From Dictyobacter vulcani (GTDB lineage Bacteria; Chloroflexota; Ktedonobacteria; Ktedonobacterales; Ktedonobacteraceae): 64,000 nucleotides of DNA. Positions 46,654 to 56,290 of the stretch are shown piece by piece. Numbering within the stretch: the first letter of the stretch is position 1; each line of letters opens with the position of its first letter. A program made the position numbers and the translations under genes. The notes below the pieces were generated by a model. The model searched no databases and was not told the DNA's origin. It saw only the letters and a program-made list of their open reading frames with translations. The stretch is taken from assembly GCF_008974265.1 (NCBI RefSeq), contig NZ_BKZW01000003.1:310001-374000 (forward strand). The letters are read 5' to 3'.

Positions 46654-47705
46654 ATGAAATCACGTACCCGTTTATTTTTAAGTTTTGGCATCCCGTTGCT
46701 CCTGATCCTGATTGTTGGTGGTCTTTATCTGGCCCACCAGCAGGCCAGTCACGCGCCTGAGCAATCCACCACCACCAAACAACCTCTGACACCGCTTAAA
46801 CTGGCTTTGGATTGGACCCCAAATACCAACCATACAGGTGTCTATGTGGCCATGGCCAAGAAATGGTATCAAGACGAAGGGATTGCGCTCCAGATTCAAC
46901 CATATTCTTCTAATGTGACACCTGATGTACTGGTCAATAATGGTAAGGTCGATGTCGGTATCAGTTCAACCGAGTCCGTTGTTTCGGATGCAGCAGTTGG
47001 TCAACCAGCGGTCTCGATCGCTGCGATTGCGCAGCATAATACGTCCTCCCTGGCTGTTCTGGCCAGCTCTGGCATCAAGCGGCCTCGGGATCTGGATGGC
47101 AAGACCTATGGTGCCTTTGGAGCTCCTTATGAAGAGGCGGTCATCGATCAGATTATCAAGCAGGATGGTGGGAAAGGAACCATCAAGAGTGTCACGCTGG
47201 ACATCGATCCTTTGCAGGCGTTGCAGAGCCATCGTGTTGATTTTGTGTGGATCTTTGAAGGTGCTGAAGGGATTCAGGCGAAGCATCAGGGGTTATCGTT
47301 AACGACCTTTCCAATCGTTAAATATGGCATTGCCGATTATTATACGCCAACCTTTATTGCCAGTCCCAATGAGATTAAAGCGAAGCCGGAACTGCTACGT
47401 AAGTTTATGCGGGCGACGGCACGTGGCTATGAATATGCGCGCACACATGTTGAAGATGCGGCGAAATTATTGATGCAGGAGGCCCCAAAGGAACATTTCC
47501 TGATCAGGCTTATGTGATGGATAGTCAGCAATATCTAAGTTCGCGTTATGCCGATACAGGTCGCCGCTGGGGACAGCAGGACGCCGCAGCCTGGCATGGC
47601 TATCCACAATTTATTCTGCACGCTAATGGTGTCAAGGACGCCAATGGCAAGACCGTCACTAGCTTGAATCTGGACTCCCTCTACACCAATCAATTTCTCC
47701 CATAA
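46654..47705 (+). CDS. thiY: thiamine-precursor binding protein (NMT1/THI5-like), frameshifted near 47502
   Basis: The start ATG 46654 has GGAAAGG eleven bases upstream. A membrane anchor or uncleaved signal (FGIPLLLILIVGGLYLA) is followed by the NMT1/THI5 domain with LDWTPNTNHTG, the family's hallmark, and VDVGISSTESVVS. The first frame stops at 47517, but the adjacent frame continues PDQAYVMDSQQYLSSRYAD, then WHGYPQF, to 47705. They join if the CC after CATTT at about 47502-47503 had one more C. The product of about 350 residues binds a pyrimidine precursor of thiamine for the ThiX/ThiZ importer. Confidence 0.85.
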
Positions 47706-47734
47706 CGATCCTTCGCTATGAATAGCTTCCATGA

Positions 47735-47785
47735 ACGGTAGAGCTTTGACTTTAAACGTCAGAGCCCTACCGTCTCTTTTTTTTT
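47735..47785 (+). terminator. rho-independent terminator of the thi operon
   Basis: ACGGTAGAGCTTTGAC at 47735-47750 pairs with GTCAGAGCCCTACCGT at 47758-47773 with two mismatches, and a run of T follows. Confidence 0.88.
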
Positions 47786-47902
47786 ATATGGCCGGAAGTA
47801 ACAATTTTTCTGTCACCATTTAACTGGATTCAGACGTGGCATGGCTAGGATCAATGGTCGAATTGCATATTTCTTATAGCGATATTATACGGAGAGCACA
47901 GC

Positions 47903-48097
47903 ATGAATACGCCTCAAACACATACGCCACTAAGTGTGATACCGCTGCACCCACTCGATATCATGCAGGAGCGAACACCCATATATCCAATCTGGCCCAC
48001 CTCACGACCGGGCCCGATGCGTAAACAGCCACCTCCAGGGATGCGCCCGATCAACCCCTGGCGTAGCGATCAACTGGTATACAAAACAGAAACATAA
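47903..48097 (+). CDS. small proline-rich peptide, hypothetical
   Basis: The ATG at 47903 has GGAGAG eight bases upstream. The 64-residue product is rich in Pro, Thr and Arg (LSVIPLHPLDIMQERTPIYP, then RPGPMRKQPPPGMRPINPWR) with no signal, helix or Cys. I do not recognise it. The good ribosome site and the low-complexity but ordered composition suggest a real short gene; the function is unknown. Confidence 0.4.
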   Translation: MNTPQTHTPLSVIPLHPLDIMQERTPIYPIWPTSRPGPMRKQPPPGMRPINPWRSDQLVYKTET

Positions 48098-48191
48098 AAG
48101 AAGTATGGGTGCTTTAGTGCCCGCGTGCGGCTGAGAGCCACGATACTGTTTTAGACGTAAACCTCAGACATACTCATAGAAGGGAATGCAT

Positions 48192-48728
48192 ATGTGGGAT
48201 ATCAGCGACATTTTGCTTGCCAGGACCACCCCCTTTACGTTCAATGCTTTGCATTGTCTGCTCAGAGCCTGTGGTTTAGAGGACGATCTTGAGGACTATG
48301 CCGACTTTTTTACCTTGTTCGCTCCACCCGACGAGGCTTTTTCCGCGCTAAAAGAGAAATCACCTTTTGATCTGATGAAAGATATCGATAAATTGCGCCT
48401 GCTGCTAAATTTTCATATAGTTCCACTCAAGTTGAGTGTTGACGATTTGCAGGATTTGTTTATGCAAAGCCATGGCGAACCAGAACTCAAGCTTATGGCC
48501 GACCAGGGAGAGCGCCCTCGATCTGTGACGTTAGAAACGTTGTCTGGTTTCCCTTTGCATGTGACGCTGGATGCTGACATACGTGTTGCAGATGCTCATA
48601 TTCTCCATGCTGATATCCTGACCGCTAATGGCGTTGTCCATGTGATTGATAAGCTGATCTGGCCTCCCGGACTCAGCGAAGCCTGCTTCCATGGGAATGT
48701 GCCTTTTAGCAAAGCTGAAGAAACATGA
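48192..48728 (+). CDS. fasciclin (FAS1) domain protein
   Basis: I start at the ATG at 48192, because GAAGGG lies seven bases upstream; two codons earlier another ATG overlaps it. The 178-residue product is one FAS1 domain: FFTLFAPPDEAFSAL (the first conserved block), LLLNFHIVPLKLS (the H-box) and HADILTANGVVHVIDKLIWP (the last conserved block). There is no signal peptide, so it is probably cytoplasmic, unlike most fasciclins. It may bind a partner or be a stress protein. Confidence 0.85.
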   Translation: MWDISDILLARTTPFTFNALHCLLRACGLEDDLEDYADFFTLFAPPDEAFSALKEKSPFDLMKDIDKLRLLLNFHIVPLKLSVDDLQDLFMQSHGEPELKLMADQGERPRSVTLETLSGFPLHVTLDADIRVADAHILHADILTANGVVHVIDKLIWPPGLSEACFHGNVPFSKAEET

Positions 48729-48904
48729 ATTCAATCTTTTTGATGATAGTTATCAAAAAGATTTACTAACACTTCTGCCTGAACCTATGCTAGAGTTGAC
48801 TGCATACCAACCATATAAAGCAAATCAAGCTGCCAGAGTATGGCTACTATGATTGCTTTGAAATGTATGTTGTATTTTACGCGGAAAAGGCAGGCACTAA
48901 CATA

Positions 48905-49384
48905 ATGAACAATAACCATCCACACTTAATTGCTACCCTTGAACAGACTCCCTCTGCATTAGCCGATTTGACTTCCAGTCTTAGTGAGGCGGAATTAGAT
49001 TTTCGAGCTGCGACTGATGATTGGAGTATTCGAGAGATACTGGCCCATCTGGTGGATGATGAGATGTTTGTGATGCGTACGCGTCTGGAGCGTATGGTGG
49101 AGGAGGAGCAGCCAACGCTTGCAGCCCATGATGAGAAAAAATGGTATCAACAGCGCAATACCGCACGCGATGCCATTTCTATGCTACTGCAAGATTTTGC
49201 GATACAGCGTGCCGCCAGTCTGGGTATTTTGCAAATCCTCCGTGATGAAGAGTGGCTACGTGCAGGGTATCAACCTGAGTACGGTCATTTTACCGTTGAG
49301 GAGTAGGTGGGAAAGTGGGTTGAGCATGATGTGCTCCACTTACAGCAGATACAGCAGAATATACGTGCTTATCGACGGAAGTAG
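48905..49384 (+). CDS. DinB-family protein with an in-frame stop
   Basis: The frame from ATG 48905 encodes a DinB/DfsA four-helix metalloprotein (LEQTPSALADLTSSLSEAEL, then WSIREILAHLVDDE, with the His ligand in AHLVDD). A TAG at 49304-49306 stops it at FTVEE. The same frame continues without shift as VGKWVEHDVLHLQQIQQNIR to the next stop at 49384. That tail is the usual DinB C-terminal helix with the His ligands (EHDVLHL), and the family normally has Leu where the TAG stands. So it is either a nonsense mutation or a sequencing error. Members are thiol-S-transferase-like or DNA-damage inducible; the role here is open. Confidence 0.75.
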
Positions 49385-49477
49385 CGAAACGCAGATGCTC
49401 ATTCAAGTATGATCAGCAGGGCGTAATGTCTATGTGATGGGTTATAGAAAGCGAGATGGCTGCACAAGGGAGTGTGG

Positions 49478-49894
49478 CTATTCTCCCAGGCAATGCTCAA
49501 TGACCTCAACTAACTCATCTAATTCAAAGGGTTTTTTCAGCGTTTGCATCTGGCGCTGTTGAATTTCTTTGTATGGTAAATTGGCGCTCATCAAGATAAT
49601 TGGTATATCTTTATAATCCTCAACCGCATGGAGTCGATCGTAAAATTGGATACCATTCATATAGGGTAACTGGTAATCTAACAATATACCGTTGGGCTTG
49701 ATTTTTTGTATAATCTCCAGTGCCTGACGCGCATCTGTCGCCAGGGTGGCATGATAGCTGGTTTCATTGTCGATTACTTGAATGATCGTTTCGCCAATAC
49801 TCTGATCATCCTCCACAACCAGTAATGTTTTATACAGGTTATGGTTGGCTGTTTCAGGCTGTGTATAGGCATTCGTAAATGGCTGTTCCGACAT
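49478..49894 (-). CDS. single-domain response regulator (CheY-like)
   Basis: The 138-residue protein is one receiver domain. The acidic pocket is VVEDDQ, the phosphorylated Asp is in GILLDYQLPYMNG, the signalling Thr/Ser is in ILMSANLP and the Lys is in LKKPFELDE. There is no DNA-binding domain. A strong ribosome site (AGGGAGGGAATA) precedes the ATG. No histidine kinase is next to it, so the partner is elsewhere. Confidence 0.9.
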   Translation of the reverse strand: MSEQPFTNAYTQPETANHNLYKTLLVVEDDQSIGETIIQVIDNETSYHATLATDARQALEIIQKIKPNGILLDYQLPYMNGIQFYDRLHAVEDYKDIPIILMSANLPYKEIQQRQMQTLKKPFELDELVEVIEHCLGE

Positions 49895-50396
49895 TATTCC
49901 CTCCCCTACAACATATACATGAGTTCATATGATGAAGGCTTTCTTGTTATACGTAGGTTTTTAGCAAGAAGATGTGTAACCCTCTGTGTCTTTTCGTCTT
50001 TATCAACTATCGAGCACCTGTATGTATGAAGCAATGCATTTACTTGTTTTTTTGGAAAGATATACGACCTTTAGCTCTTATTGATAGTATTTTTTTGTTG
50101 CTTCCATCTTTATAGACGCTGATCAGTCTAATTTCCGGGCTAAATGTCTAAGCATTTTCAGCTAAATTTAATCTTTAGAGATGTAACTCCCAGTCATTTA
50201 ATACTATGGGCGATGTTAGCTGAGTGATTACAGTGCTACTAAACTACTAAACTATGTCGGAATTTAATTTTAGTGGTGGTATGTGAGATAAATAAGTGAG
50301 CGGCTGTGAACTCTTCCTGTACTATTTTTGGACTGATGAAGTGCGATCAAGCCGCTCAAATCAGCATACACGTGATGATTTTTATGTGTACGAGCT
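49895..50396. other. intergenic region, part of a duplicated noisy block
   Basis: No gene is supported. From about 50250 the sequence is similar to 50823-51370 with many small indels, so this stretch is probably partly assembly artefact. Confidence 0.4.
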
Positions 50397-51370
50397 TTAC
50401 AGGCCGCCTGTATTGCGCATCAAGCCGCCATCGATAAAAAATGTCGAGCCAGTGACATAGGCTGCGGCATCTGAAGCCAGATAGAGGGCCAGTTTACCAA
50501 TCTCTTCTGGTTGTCCATACGATGCAGCGGAATCTCATCCAGCAGGGCCTGATATTTTTTTGGATCGGCTTTGACGTCTGCGTCAATGGGGGTATCAATG
50601 GCACCCGGGCCGATATTATTGACGGTAATATTGTGGGGGGCCAGTTCCAGACAAATCGTACGCATCAGCATACGTACACCACCCTTGGCGCAGCAATAGG
50701 GCACGTTCTCTGTCATTGCAGACATAACTGATAAAAAAAAACTCCGCAGCATCTTATGATTACCTGATGAGAGATATTAATGCTGCGCCCGATTACTGCG
50801 ACTTACATCTACGGTACACCGTCATGTCGGAATATAATTCCTTAGTGAGCGTGGTATGTTGAGTAAATAAGTGAGCTGGCTGTTGACATCTTCCTGTACT
50901 AATTTTTGGACTTGTCATGAAGTGCGTATGAAGCCGCTAAATCAGCTTACACGTGACTGTATCTTTATCGTGTACGAAGTTATATACACCGCCGTGTATC
51001 GCGTCAAGCAGCCATCGATAAAAACACTCGTCAGCCAGTGACATAGGCTGCGGCATCTGAAGCCAGATAGAGGGCCAGTTTACCAATCTCTTCTGGTTGT
51101 CCCATACGATGCAGCGGAATCTCATCCAGCAGGGCCTGATATTTTTTTGGATTCGGCTTTGACGTCTGCGTCAATGGGGGTATCAATGGCACCCGGGCCG
51201 ATATTATTGACGGTAATATTGTGGGGGGCCAGTTCAGACAAATCGTACGCATCAGCATACGTTACACCACCCTTGGCGCAGCAATAGGGCACGTTCTCTG
51301 TCATTGGCAGATCTTCATGAACTGATGAGATATTAATGATGCGCCGGCTATCTGGCGCTTGACCATCTCA
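50250..51370. repeat. noisy tandem duplication of about 550 bp
   Basis: Block 50250-50810 and block 50823-51370 share the same order of sequence (for example ACATAGGCTGCGGCATCTGA in both) but differ by many single-base insertions and losses. The pattern resembles two reads of one locus joined together. Confidence 0.7.
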
Positions 51371-51752
51371 CGCGCCGCCGCCTGCGCGCAGAAAAAGGTT
51401 CCCTTGAGATCGATACCCAGTACGCGGTCAAACTGCTCCTCGGTCACATCCAGGAATGGGCTGTGAATCTCCATACCTGCATTGTTGACCATAATATCCA
51501 GCCGATTAAACTGTTCCACCGTTTGTTGGATTAAAGCAGTGACCTGGTCATACTGAGAGACATCGGCTTGAATGACAATGGCCTTGCCTGCATTTCCTCA
51601 ATACGTTGGCGAACTTCTTCGGCCTTATCTTTGGCGTGGGCATAGTTAATAACGACCGTTGCACCTTCCTGTGCGAATGCCAGTGCGATCCCGCGCCCAA
51701 TGCCACTATCAGATCCAGTTACAATGGCAACTTTTTGATCGAGTTGTCCCAT
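50397..51752 (-). pseudogene. short-chain dehydrogenase (SDR), broken by frameshifts and a duplicated block
   Basis: The pieces make one classical SDR. From ATG 51752 comes the NAD(P)-binding motif VAIVTGSDSGIGRGIAL. Next are RLDIMVNNAGMEIHSPFLD (NNAG motif) and VPYCCAKGGVRMLMRTICLE (YxxxK active site). The end is APHNITVNNIGPGAIDTPID and YVTGSTFFIDGGLMRNTGGL. The frames are broken at several places. The 3' half is present twice, at 50397-50745 and 50990-51330, nearly identical but with many indels. The true gene is probably about 270 codons of glucose-1-dehydrogenase-like type. Confidence 0.7.
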
Positions 51753-51867
51753 GCTACTGTTTACACCCTTTCTTTTAGGTAGTTCTGAAGCTAAAGTTGT
51801 GTTCCGGGGTTCTCAGATCTACTATCAGTAGCACGATTGCCAGCCCAAAAAAGTTGTCCTGCCGGTA

Positions 51868-52572
51868 TTAATGCATTTCTTCAGGTGTAGGGGTTGGTGT
51901 ATTGCTATCTATGCTAATGGACTGCTGACTGGACATGGTTTCGACGTGCTGTTTATCAATCGCTTGTGTGGCACGATAGACCGCGTACATGCGCTCAATG
52001 GCGGTAATATTGGAGAAAATTGCCAGGATGAGGAGGGCCCACATGGTGAGGCCAAAGAGGAGCCCAGCAGCCAGAATAACCACGCGTTCGGGCCGTGCCA
52101 GCAAGCCAGTTTTGCACTCGATGTTCAGACCTTCGGCACGGGCTTTGGTATAACTTACCATCAGCGAACCAACAATTGAAATATAGATGAGTGCGATCAT
52201 CCATAATTGTACATGGTCGGTAAACCAGAGATGGTCCTGCATTGTGGGAGTAAGTAATGCATAGAAGAGGAGTCCACCCAGGATGATTGCCTCTGAATAG
52301 CGGTCCAGTGTCGAGTCAAAGAACGCCCCAAAGGTTGTGGCTTTATTCCGCAGGCGCGCGGTCGCCCCATCAAAAAGGTCGAAGATACCGGTAAACAGGA
52401 CCATCAAGCCACCGGTGATAAAGAGACCTTTGCCAAGCACAATCGCAGTAATCACGCTCAGAAACAGTCCGATGAGTGTGAAGGTGTTTGGTGAAATGCC
52501 GAGATTGGCTAACGGGCGAATAATTTGCGCCGCGAGATTGCGGACCCATTTTTGTATGTCGTTGTTGAACAT
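51868..52572 (-). CDS. CDP-alcohol phosphatidyltransferase
   Basis: The 234-residue membrane enzyme has the full family motif D-G-x2-A-R-x8-G-x3-D-x3-D in DGATARLRNKATTFGAFFDS and TLDRYSE, plus six hydrophobic segments. It transfers the phosphatidyl group of CDP-diacylglycerol to an alcohol at the cytoplasmic face of the membrane. The C-terminal tail (STPTPTPEEMH) is unusual. The alcohol, inositol phosphate, glycerol phosphate or another, cannot be told. It lies 115 bases before the SDR gene on the same strand. Confidence 0.88.
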   Translation of the reverse strand: MFNNDIQKWVRNLAAQIIRPLANLGISPNTFTLIGLFLSVITAIVLGKGLFITGGLMVLFTGIFDLFDGATARLRNKATTFGAFFDSTLDRYSEAIILGGLLFYALLTPTMQDHLWFTDHVQLWMIALIYISIVGSLMVSYTKARAEGLNIECKTGLLARPERVVILAAGLLFGLTMWALLILAIFSNITAIERMYAVYRATQAIDKQHVETMSSQQSISIDSNTPTPTPEEMH

Positions 52573-52927
52573 CTATATCCTACCATTTTGTGTTAGTAAT
52601 GCTCAATCAAACTCAGATAGAGATCGATTGTGTTTATTATTGTAACATCTAGGGACTGACGAACGTCAGAGTCAAACGGGTGGTTTTATAACGGACAAGA
52701 GGGTGTAGAGAAATTACAACTCTGCTTTATTTTTATAGCACGTTTGGGCACAGGAAAAGTGTGACTCCAACAGCAAATGATGCTCGATCATTATTTTAAG
52801 ACCTGCAACTGGCAAAATGGCTTTTTGTCTCAAAAGGTTCAGCATAACCGTGTTTATGAGAGTGATGAATAGTGCCCGCATAGAATGGTTATGTGATGTG
52901 TAATAGTTTTGTTTAAGGAGGTGTGCG
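52573..52927. other. intergenic region
   Basis: No gene is supported. A small hairpin (CTGACG-AA-CGTCAG) lies at about 52656-52669. AAGGAGGTG at 52915-52923 is the ribosome site of the following gene. Confidence 0.45.
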
Positions 52928-53489
52928 ATGGCAATGGAACAGGATTCTATCGTGGTTGGTGTGTTTGCCAGTCAGGTTCAGGCCAAGCAAGCGATAGAAG
53001 ATCTTAAAATGGCTGGTTTTGGTGATGATCGCCTGGGTTTTTTAGCACGTGTTGAGGGTGATCCAGATATCAAGATAGAATGTTGGTATGCCTGCTGCTA
53101 CCGGAGCGCTGAGCGGTGGTGTGCTGGGAGGCCTATTAGGGGCGGCTGCTTCGCTCTTGATTCCTGGTTTTGGACCGGCTATTGCGGGTGGAATTGTGCT
53201 GGCAACCCTGAGTGGAGCCGCGATTGGCGCTACTGCAGGTGGGGCGATTGGCATACTGACCAGTATTGGTTTTTCGCAAGAAGATGTCAAATTTTATCAA
53301 CGCGCTCTGGAGCAAGGCCAGACCATTGTAACAGTCAAAATTTCTTATGATCAGGATGAGGCCATGGCGATCCTGTTACGAGATGGCGCATCCAATGCGG
53401 CCGTGAAATACAGCGAGTTTAATGCTCCGCCCTCTTTGCGCCAGCGTCCAGGTGAGGAAGAGATGCGTGAACATGATCCAGAGCGCTAG
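52928..53489 (+). CDS. general stress protein with glycine-rich helix, frameshifted near 53075
   Basis: The first frame (ATG 52928 with AAGGAGGTG upstream) gives IVVGVFASQVQAKQAIEDLK and GFGDDRLGFLARV, the typical start of heat-induced stress protein YflT / DUF1269-type proteins. It then shifts: the frame from 53088 continues ATGALSGGVLGGLLGAAASL, a Gly/Ala-rich hydrophobic hairpin, and GFSQEDVKFYQRALEQGQTI, ending at 53489 with REHDPER. One base too many near 53076 would explain the break. The whole product is about 185 residues and probably membrane-associated; its function is unknown. Confidence 0.7.
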
Positions 53490-53680
53490 TTACGAGTGCG
53501 CGGTGTATATCATGGCTTTTCAAGAACAGGCGATGTGCCAATTCTGGCAGTCGTAGCGTTTAGTAGTTGTGGTGTGTCCAGTGTGGGTCGTCTAAAGGAC
53601 AAAATTGCGTGTTTGGAGCATTTGCTACCGCATACTCTCTTGATTGATGTGTTGAGCCTTGAAAAACCACAGGCAAACTT

Positions 53681-54661
53681 ATGACAATAAACGTTTCTGT
53701 TGTTGTGCCAACCTATCAGCGTCCAGACTTCTTGGAGCGGTGTTTGCGGGCACTGCTCAGTCTGGATTATGATCCAGCTGAATATGAAATTCTTATTGCG
53801 GATGATGCGAATAGTGCTGTGACTCGCCAGCAAGTAGAGGATTGCGCCCGGAGTGCTGAATTGATGGGGCATACCGTTCGCTACCTGGCTATAACAGGAT
53901 CTGTTCATGGGCCTGCGGCGGCCCGCAATGCGGGTTGGCGTCAGGCGCAGGCGGATATCATTGCCTTTACTGATGATGATTGTATTGCTGAGTTAAACTG
54001 GCTTCGGGCCGGGGTAGCTGCTTTTGTGGATGATGTGGTGGGGGTCTCCGGAAAAATTGTAGTTCCACTCCAGCATGAATATACTGAATACGAGTATAAG
54101 GCTTCCCTGCTCAGTCAGGCGGAATTTGTCACGGCAAACTGTTTTTATCGTCGGTCGGCCTTGCAGCAGGTTGGTGGCTTTGATGAACGTTTCCGTGTGG
54201 CCTGCTGTGAGGATCGCGATCTTTTTTTTACTTTGCTGGAACACAATCTAATCTGTGTGAAGGCTCTTGAAGCTGTCATCCTGCATCCCGTACGTCCAAC
54301 GCATCGGGGGAGTAGCTTGCGGCAGCAGCAGAAAAGTTTTTACCAGGCCTTACTCTTCAAAAAACATCCAGCTCTCTATCGACAGCGCATCCAGCCAACC
54401 CCGCCCTGGAATTATTACTGTATTCTGGGTGTCCTGCTGCTATTGATCCTGGGTATTGTAGCCAAACTCTGGTTACTGGCGGGGATCGCTTTGTGTGCCT
54501 GGCTTTATATGATCGCTCGTTTGTGTATCCAGCGTCTCCAAAAAACCTCACGTAAGCCTGAACATGTATTTGAAATGATCATTACCTCTACCCTCATTCC
54601 CCCTTTATCCTTGTTCTGGCGCTGGCTTGGTATGTTGAGATTTGGTGTTTTCTATCTCTAA
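53681..54661 (+). CDS. glycosyltransferase family 2 with C-terminal membrane helices
   Basis: The 326-residue protein starts with the GT2 nucleotide-sugar motif VSVVVPTYQRPDFLERCLRA, then EILIADDAN and the metal-binding DDD in AFTDDDCIAE. The acceptor-side ED motif follows in CCEDRDLF. From residue about 245, two to three hydrophobic segments (CILGVLLLLILGIVAKLWLL) anchor it in the membrane. It probably adds sugars to a lipid carrier or cell-surface polymer. Confidence 0.85.
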   Translation: MTINVSVVVPTYQRPDFLERCLRALLSLDYDPAEYEILIADDANSAVTRQQVEDCARSAELMGHTVRYLAITGSVHGPAAARNAGWRQAQADIIAFTDDDCIAELNWLRAGVAAFVDDVVGVSGKIVVPLQHEYTEYEYKASLLSQAEFVTANCFYRRSALQQVGGFDERFRVACCEDRDLFFTLLEHNLICVKALEAVILHPVRPTHRGSSLRQQQKSFYQALLFKKHPALYRQRIQPTPPWNYYCILGVLLLLILGIVAKLWLLAGIALCAWLYMIARLCIQRLQKTSRKPEHVFEMIITSTLIPPLSLFWRWLGMLRFGVFYL

Positions 54662-54867
54662 TTGATCTCCAGATTGATCTTAATGCTATTTCACTCTTCG
54701 TTTGCATTTTTTGGCTGGTGGTATGTTACAATTTGTGTGCATGAGACGTGATGCGCCAGGGAAGGTGAATGGTAATGAAGGCTGAAAGGTAACCGCGTTT
54801 CTGCTTTTCACAGGTAGCCTGGAATACTAACTACTTCAGCAGGGCGCAGTGCATGAAGGAGGCAATG

Positions 54868-56205
54868 ATGATTAAAACTATGCAGGATCGGCGTCTGGCC
54901 TTTAGTTCCTCGGCTCGAGCGGTTGTGCGTGGAGCAGAACGTGAAGCGCTGCATATGCATGCATCGACCTACCATCCTGAGCATCTTTTCTTAAGCATTT
55001 TACGTCTTGATGATGAATTGGATGCGAGTATTTTTAGTCTGCTTGGTATGGATATCCGTGCCCTGCGGCGTATGGCGACCGAAGTTGTTGGCAATGTGGA
55101 GATTGGCCGACCTGCTAAGCATGAGATGCATCCCTCGAAAGAAGCGCAAGAGTGCCTGGATTGGGCGATGGCTTTCGCGGAACAGCGCCATTGTTCAGAG
55201 TTGCGTGCGGACCATATTCTGTTAGGCGTGCTGCGTCACCCGCAGGTCCAGCCGCTCCTGTTGCTGCTGTTCTCTCCCGGAGAGGTTATTCCTTCATACT
55301 TGAATGAGGAGAGTGGCATTGCGTATACCAATGCGATGGATCAGTTGATCCAGATCAAGATTCGCGAGCATAAGCGCGTGGGCAAGCATATCTCTAATTC
55401 GCCGATGGTGAAGTGTGAGCGGCCAACGGTTACCTTTGCCGATATACTGGGCGCTAATACGGTCAAGCAGGAATTGCATAGCTTGATTGCTTACTTACGC
55501 TATCCACAACTATATCAACGTTCTCGAACCACAGCTATGGAAGAAACCCTGCTGGTCGGCCATCCCTGCACTGAGCGCACCTTACTGGTACATGCCATCG
55601 CCGGTGAAGCGGTGGTTTCACTGGTCTCGCTCTCGTTGTCTAAACTGGTGAACCTGATCAATGCGCTGGCTGTCGATATGGTCGATGCCGAAGACCTGGC
55701 CTGGCTTGAACAGGAGTATCCAGTCTTTTTACGTGATGATCTGGCTCAGACTGCGCGTAATCTCCTGCACGTTACCTTCGATCTGGCTAAAAACTGGGCT
55801 CCTTGCCTGCTGTTTCTGGAGGATCTGGATGCCCTTTCCCGGTTGGAGAATAAAGAATATCGCCTGGCTCTGCAACGCCAGTTGGGGGTAGAATTGGATG
55901 CGCTGGACTGGCAGTTGCCAACGGCCGTGATTGCGACGGTGTATAAGCCAGAGAATCTTGATCCTGCGCTGGTGGAAGTCGGACATTTTAATCGCCGTGT
56001 GACGCTCAGCGAAAGTTATGCCGTCCATCCGGCCGCTCAGACAAAGCTGTGCCTCTCGTGCAAGCAAGAAGTTCTGGCAGCCTGGCACTACTGCGTGTAC
56101 TGTGGAGCTTCGCTGGTCAAAACGTGTCCACATTGTGGTGCTCCGCATGTGGAAGTTGAGGGCGCGCGCTACTGCTCCTCCTGTGGCAGCGATGTCTGGT
56201 CATAG
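54868..56205 (+). CDS. Clp_N / degenerate FtsH-like AAA / zinc-ribbon protein
   Basis: I place the start at the ATG at 54868, because AAGGAGG lies five bases upstream; an in-frame ATG five codons earlier contains that site. The 445-residue product has three parts. Residues about 15-150 are Clp_N repeats (REALHMHASTYHPEHLFLSI, then HCSELRADHILLGVL). Residues about 185-385 match an FtsH-type AAA domain (VTFADILGANTVKQELHSLI, then FLEDLDAL and NLDPALVEVGHFNRRV). The Walker A reads GHPCTERT instead of GPPGTGKT, losing the Gly and Lys, so ATP binding is doubtful. Residues about 393-445 are two zinc ribbons (CLSC...CVYC, CPHC...CSSC). I infer a non-ATPase adaptor for a Clp or FtsH protease. Confidence 0.8.
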   Translation: MIKTMQDRRLAFSSSARAVVRGAEREALHMHASTYHPEHLFLSILRLDDELDASIFSLLGMDIRALRRMATEVVGNVEIGRPAKHEMHPSKEAQECLDWAMAFAEQRHCSELRADHILLGVLRHPQVQPLLLLLFSPGEVIPSYLNEESGIAYTNAMDQLIQIKIREHKRVGKHISNSPMVKCERPTVTFADILGANTVKQELHSLIAYLRYPQLYQRSRTTAMEETLLVGHPCTERTLLVHAIAGEAVVSLVSLSLSKLVNLINALAVDMVDAEDLAWLEQEYPVFLRDDLAQTARNLLHVTFDLAKNWAPCLLFLEDLDALSRLENKEYRLALQRQLGVELDALDWQLPTAVIATVYKPENLDPALVEVGHFNRRVTLSESYAVHPAAQTKLCLSCKQEVLAAWHYCVYCGASLVKTCPHCGAPHVEVEGARYCSSCGSDVWS

Positions 56206-56290
56206 ACTTAGATTGACTTACTGTATTTTGTAGCTGCATTGCTCTTTATATCGTTTATCTTAGATCCAGACTTTAAGGAAATACGTTTAA

